Below, piece by piece: positions 4,953-5,374 of a DNA stretch of 5,374 nucleotides; the first letter of the stretch is position 1, and every line of letters starts with the position of its first letter. The DNA is from Deltaproteobacteria bacterium (GTDB lineage Bacteria > JAUYMQ01), in the NCBI GenBank assembly GCA_030698575.1, contig JAUYMQ010000454.1, positions 1 through 5,374 of the forward strand. Reading direction: 5' to 3'. The notes beneath the pieces were generated by a model. It saw only the letters and a list, made by a program, of their open reading frames with translations. It had not been told where the DNA came from and searched no databases. The position numbers were made by a program, and so were the translations under genes.

Positions 4953-5009
4953 CGCATGTCATTGCGAGGAGCGGAGCGACGAAGCAATCCCACCTCGCAA
5001 TGACATGCG
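4953..5009. repeat. 57-bp palindromic intergenic repeat (REP/MITE-like)
   Basis: Perfect 17-bp arms, CGCATGTCATTGCGAGG (4953-4969) and CCTCGCAATGACATGCG (4993-5009), flank a 23-nt centre, AGCGGAGCGACGAAGCAATC followed by CCA. The left arm plus centre contain ATTGCGAGGAGCGGAGCGAC then GAAGCAATC, a sequence I recognise as close to a dispersed intergenic repeat seen in many environmental bacterial genomes. A second, inner pairing (ATTGC 4962-4966 with GCAAT 4984-4988) competes with the outer stem. It begins 15 nt past the stop of the right-edge gene, so it could also end or stabilise that transcript. Confidence 0.8.
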
Positions 5010-5024
5010 AAGGTGGCCTGCGCC

Positions 5025-5374
5025 CTAGTATCCGATGACCAGAAGCGAGGTAAGTGTGCGGGGACTGACCACGTCGGCGTCAATCGTGCCCAGTTCGCAA
5101 CGCATGCGTTCGATGCAGTCGTCGAGGTAAGCAAGGCCCGCCGGACGCACCCCGGGGTCGAGCCGTTCCGCCCAGCCGGCAAGGGCGCCGTGAAGGCGCG
5201 TCCGGACCCCCTCGGCGAGGGCCGGTTCTGCGCAGTTCGCGCCGAAGGCACTGAAGAGCGCGCGCTGCAGGGTGGCGATCCGAGCGACGGGAAGAGGCCG
5301 AAGCTCCGCCTTCGCCTCCAGCAGTTCCCATGCGAAGAGGGTATTCACCAGCACCGGCAATCGGATGGGGGCAC
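5025..5374 (-). CDS. 3' end of an unrecognised protein (partial)
   Basis: The frame is open from the right edge of the window to a TAG at 5025-5027, giving about 116 C-terminal residues. It reads APIRLPVLVNTLFAWELLEA at the edge and ends TLTSLLVIGY. Third codon positions are mostly G/C, supporting a real gene. The sequence looks largely helical (AWELLEAKAELRPLPVARIA, RTRLHGALAGWAERL, LAYLDDCIERMRCEL) with three cysteines. I see no transmembrane segment, signal or catalytic motif in this part and do not recognise the family. A TTG inside the frame (5360) could serve as a start, but nothing resembling a ribosome site precedes it, so the gene most likely continues beyond the window. It is the gene upstream of the propeller operon on the same strand, separated by the palindromic repeat and the promoter. 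Confidence 0.7.
   Translation of the reverse strand, partial: APIRLPVLVNTLFAWELLEAKAELRPLPVARIATLQRALFSAFGANCAEPALAEGVRTRLHGALAGWAERLDPGVRPAGLAYLDDCIERMRCELGTIDADVVSPRTLTSLLVIGY

Noticed and set aside
4835-5038. Plus-strand 67-codon frame across the palindrome
   Set aside because: It translates the repeat itself (HVIARSGATKQSHLAMT) and overlaps the operon promoter; translated repeats of this kind are a common false gene call.

Overview
This is a GC-rich window from a Gram-negative bacterium. The evidence is an outer-membrane-type lipoprotein with a clear lipobox, two Sec-exported proteins, and a C-terminal tail like an IPTL/PEP-CTERM sorting signal, a tail type known only from bacteria with an outer membrane. 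A 57-bp palindromic repeat built on an ATTGCGAGGAGCG..GACGAAGCAAT core and a sigma-54-type promoter also fit a proteobacterial or deltaproteobacterial-like environmental lineage. The sequence alone does not fix the taxon. No rRNA, tRNA, CRISPR array, transposase or phage gene was seen.

Layout: (i) 1-726, plus strand: the 3' end of an unrecognised gene overlaps by 14 nt a small lipoprotein gene, so the two look like the end of an operon. (ii) 727-836: a convergent intergenic space with a strong 12-bp terminator hairpin at 783-810. (iii) 837-2078, minus strand: a secreted alpha/beta-hydrolase with a complete candidate Ser-Asp-His triad. (iv) 2079-2315: an unusually AT-rich control region with a near-perfect sigma-54 (-24/-12) promoter and, about 100-130 bp upstream of it, two copies of GGAAAAGT 21 bp apart that could be enhancer sites. 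(v) 2316-4813, minus strand: a two-gene operon of a secreted NHL/Vgb-type beta-propeller with an IPTL-CTERM-like tail, followed by a membrane-anchored TPR protein whose best start overlaps the propeller stop as GTGA. (vi) 4814-5024: a sigma-70-type promoter (TTGACT-17-TAGGAT) for that operon and the palindromic repeat. (vii) 5025-5374, minus strand: the 3' end of an unrecognised gene that runs off the window.

How the parts may work together (inference): the minus-strand genes encode an envelope or extracellular set, namely a sorted propeller, a periplasm-facing TPR protein and a secreted hydrolase. The first two appear constitutively transcribed, and the hydrolase appears to be on a separate sigma-54/enhancer-dependent switch. 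Sigma-54 control of PEP-CTERM-type surface systems is known in other bacteria, but no exosortase, activator or polysaccharide gene is in this window, so the link is a hypothesis.
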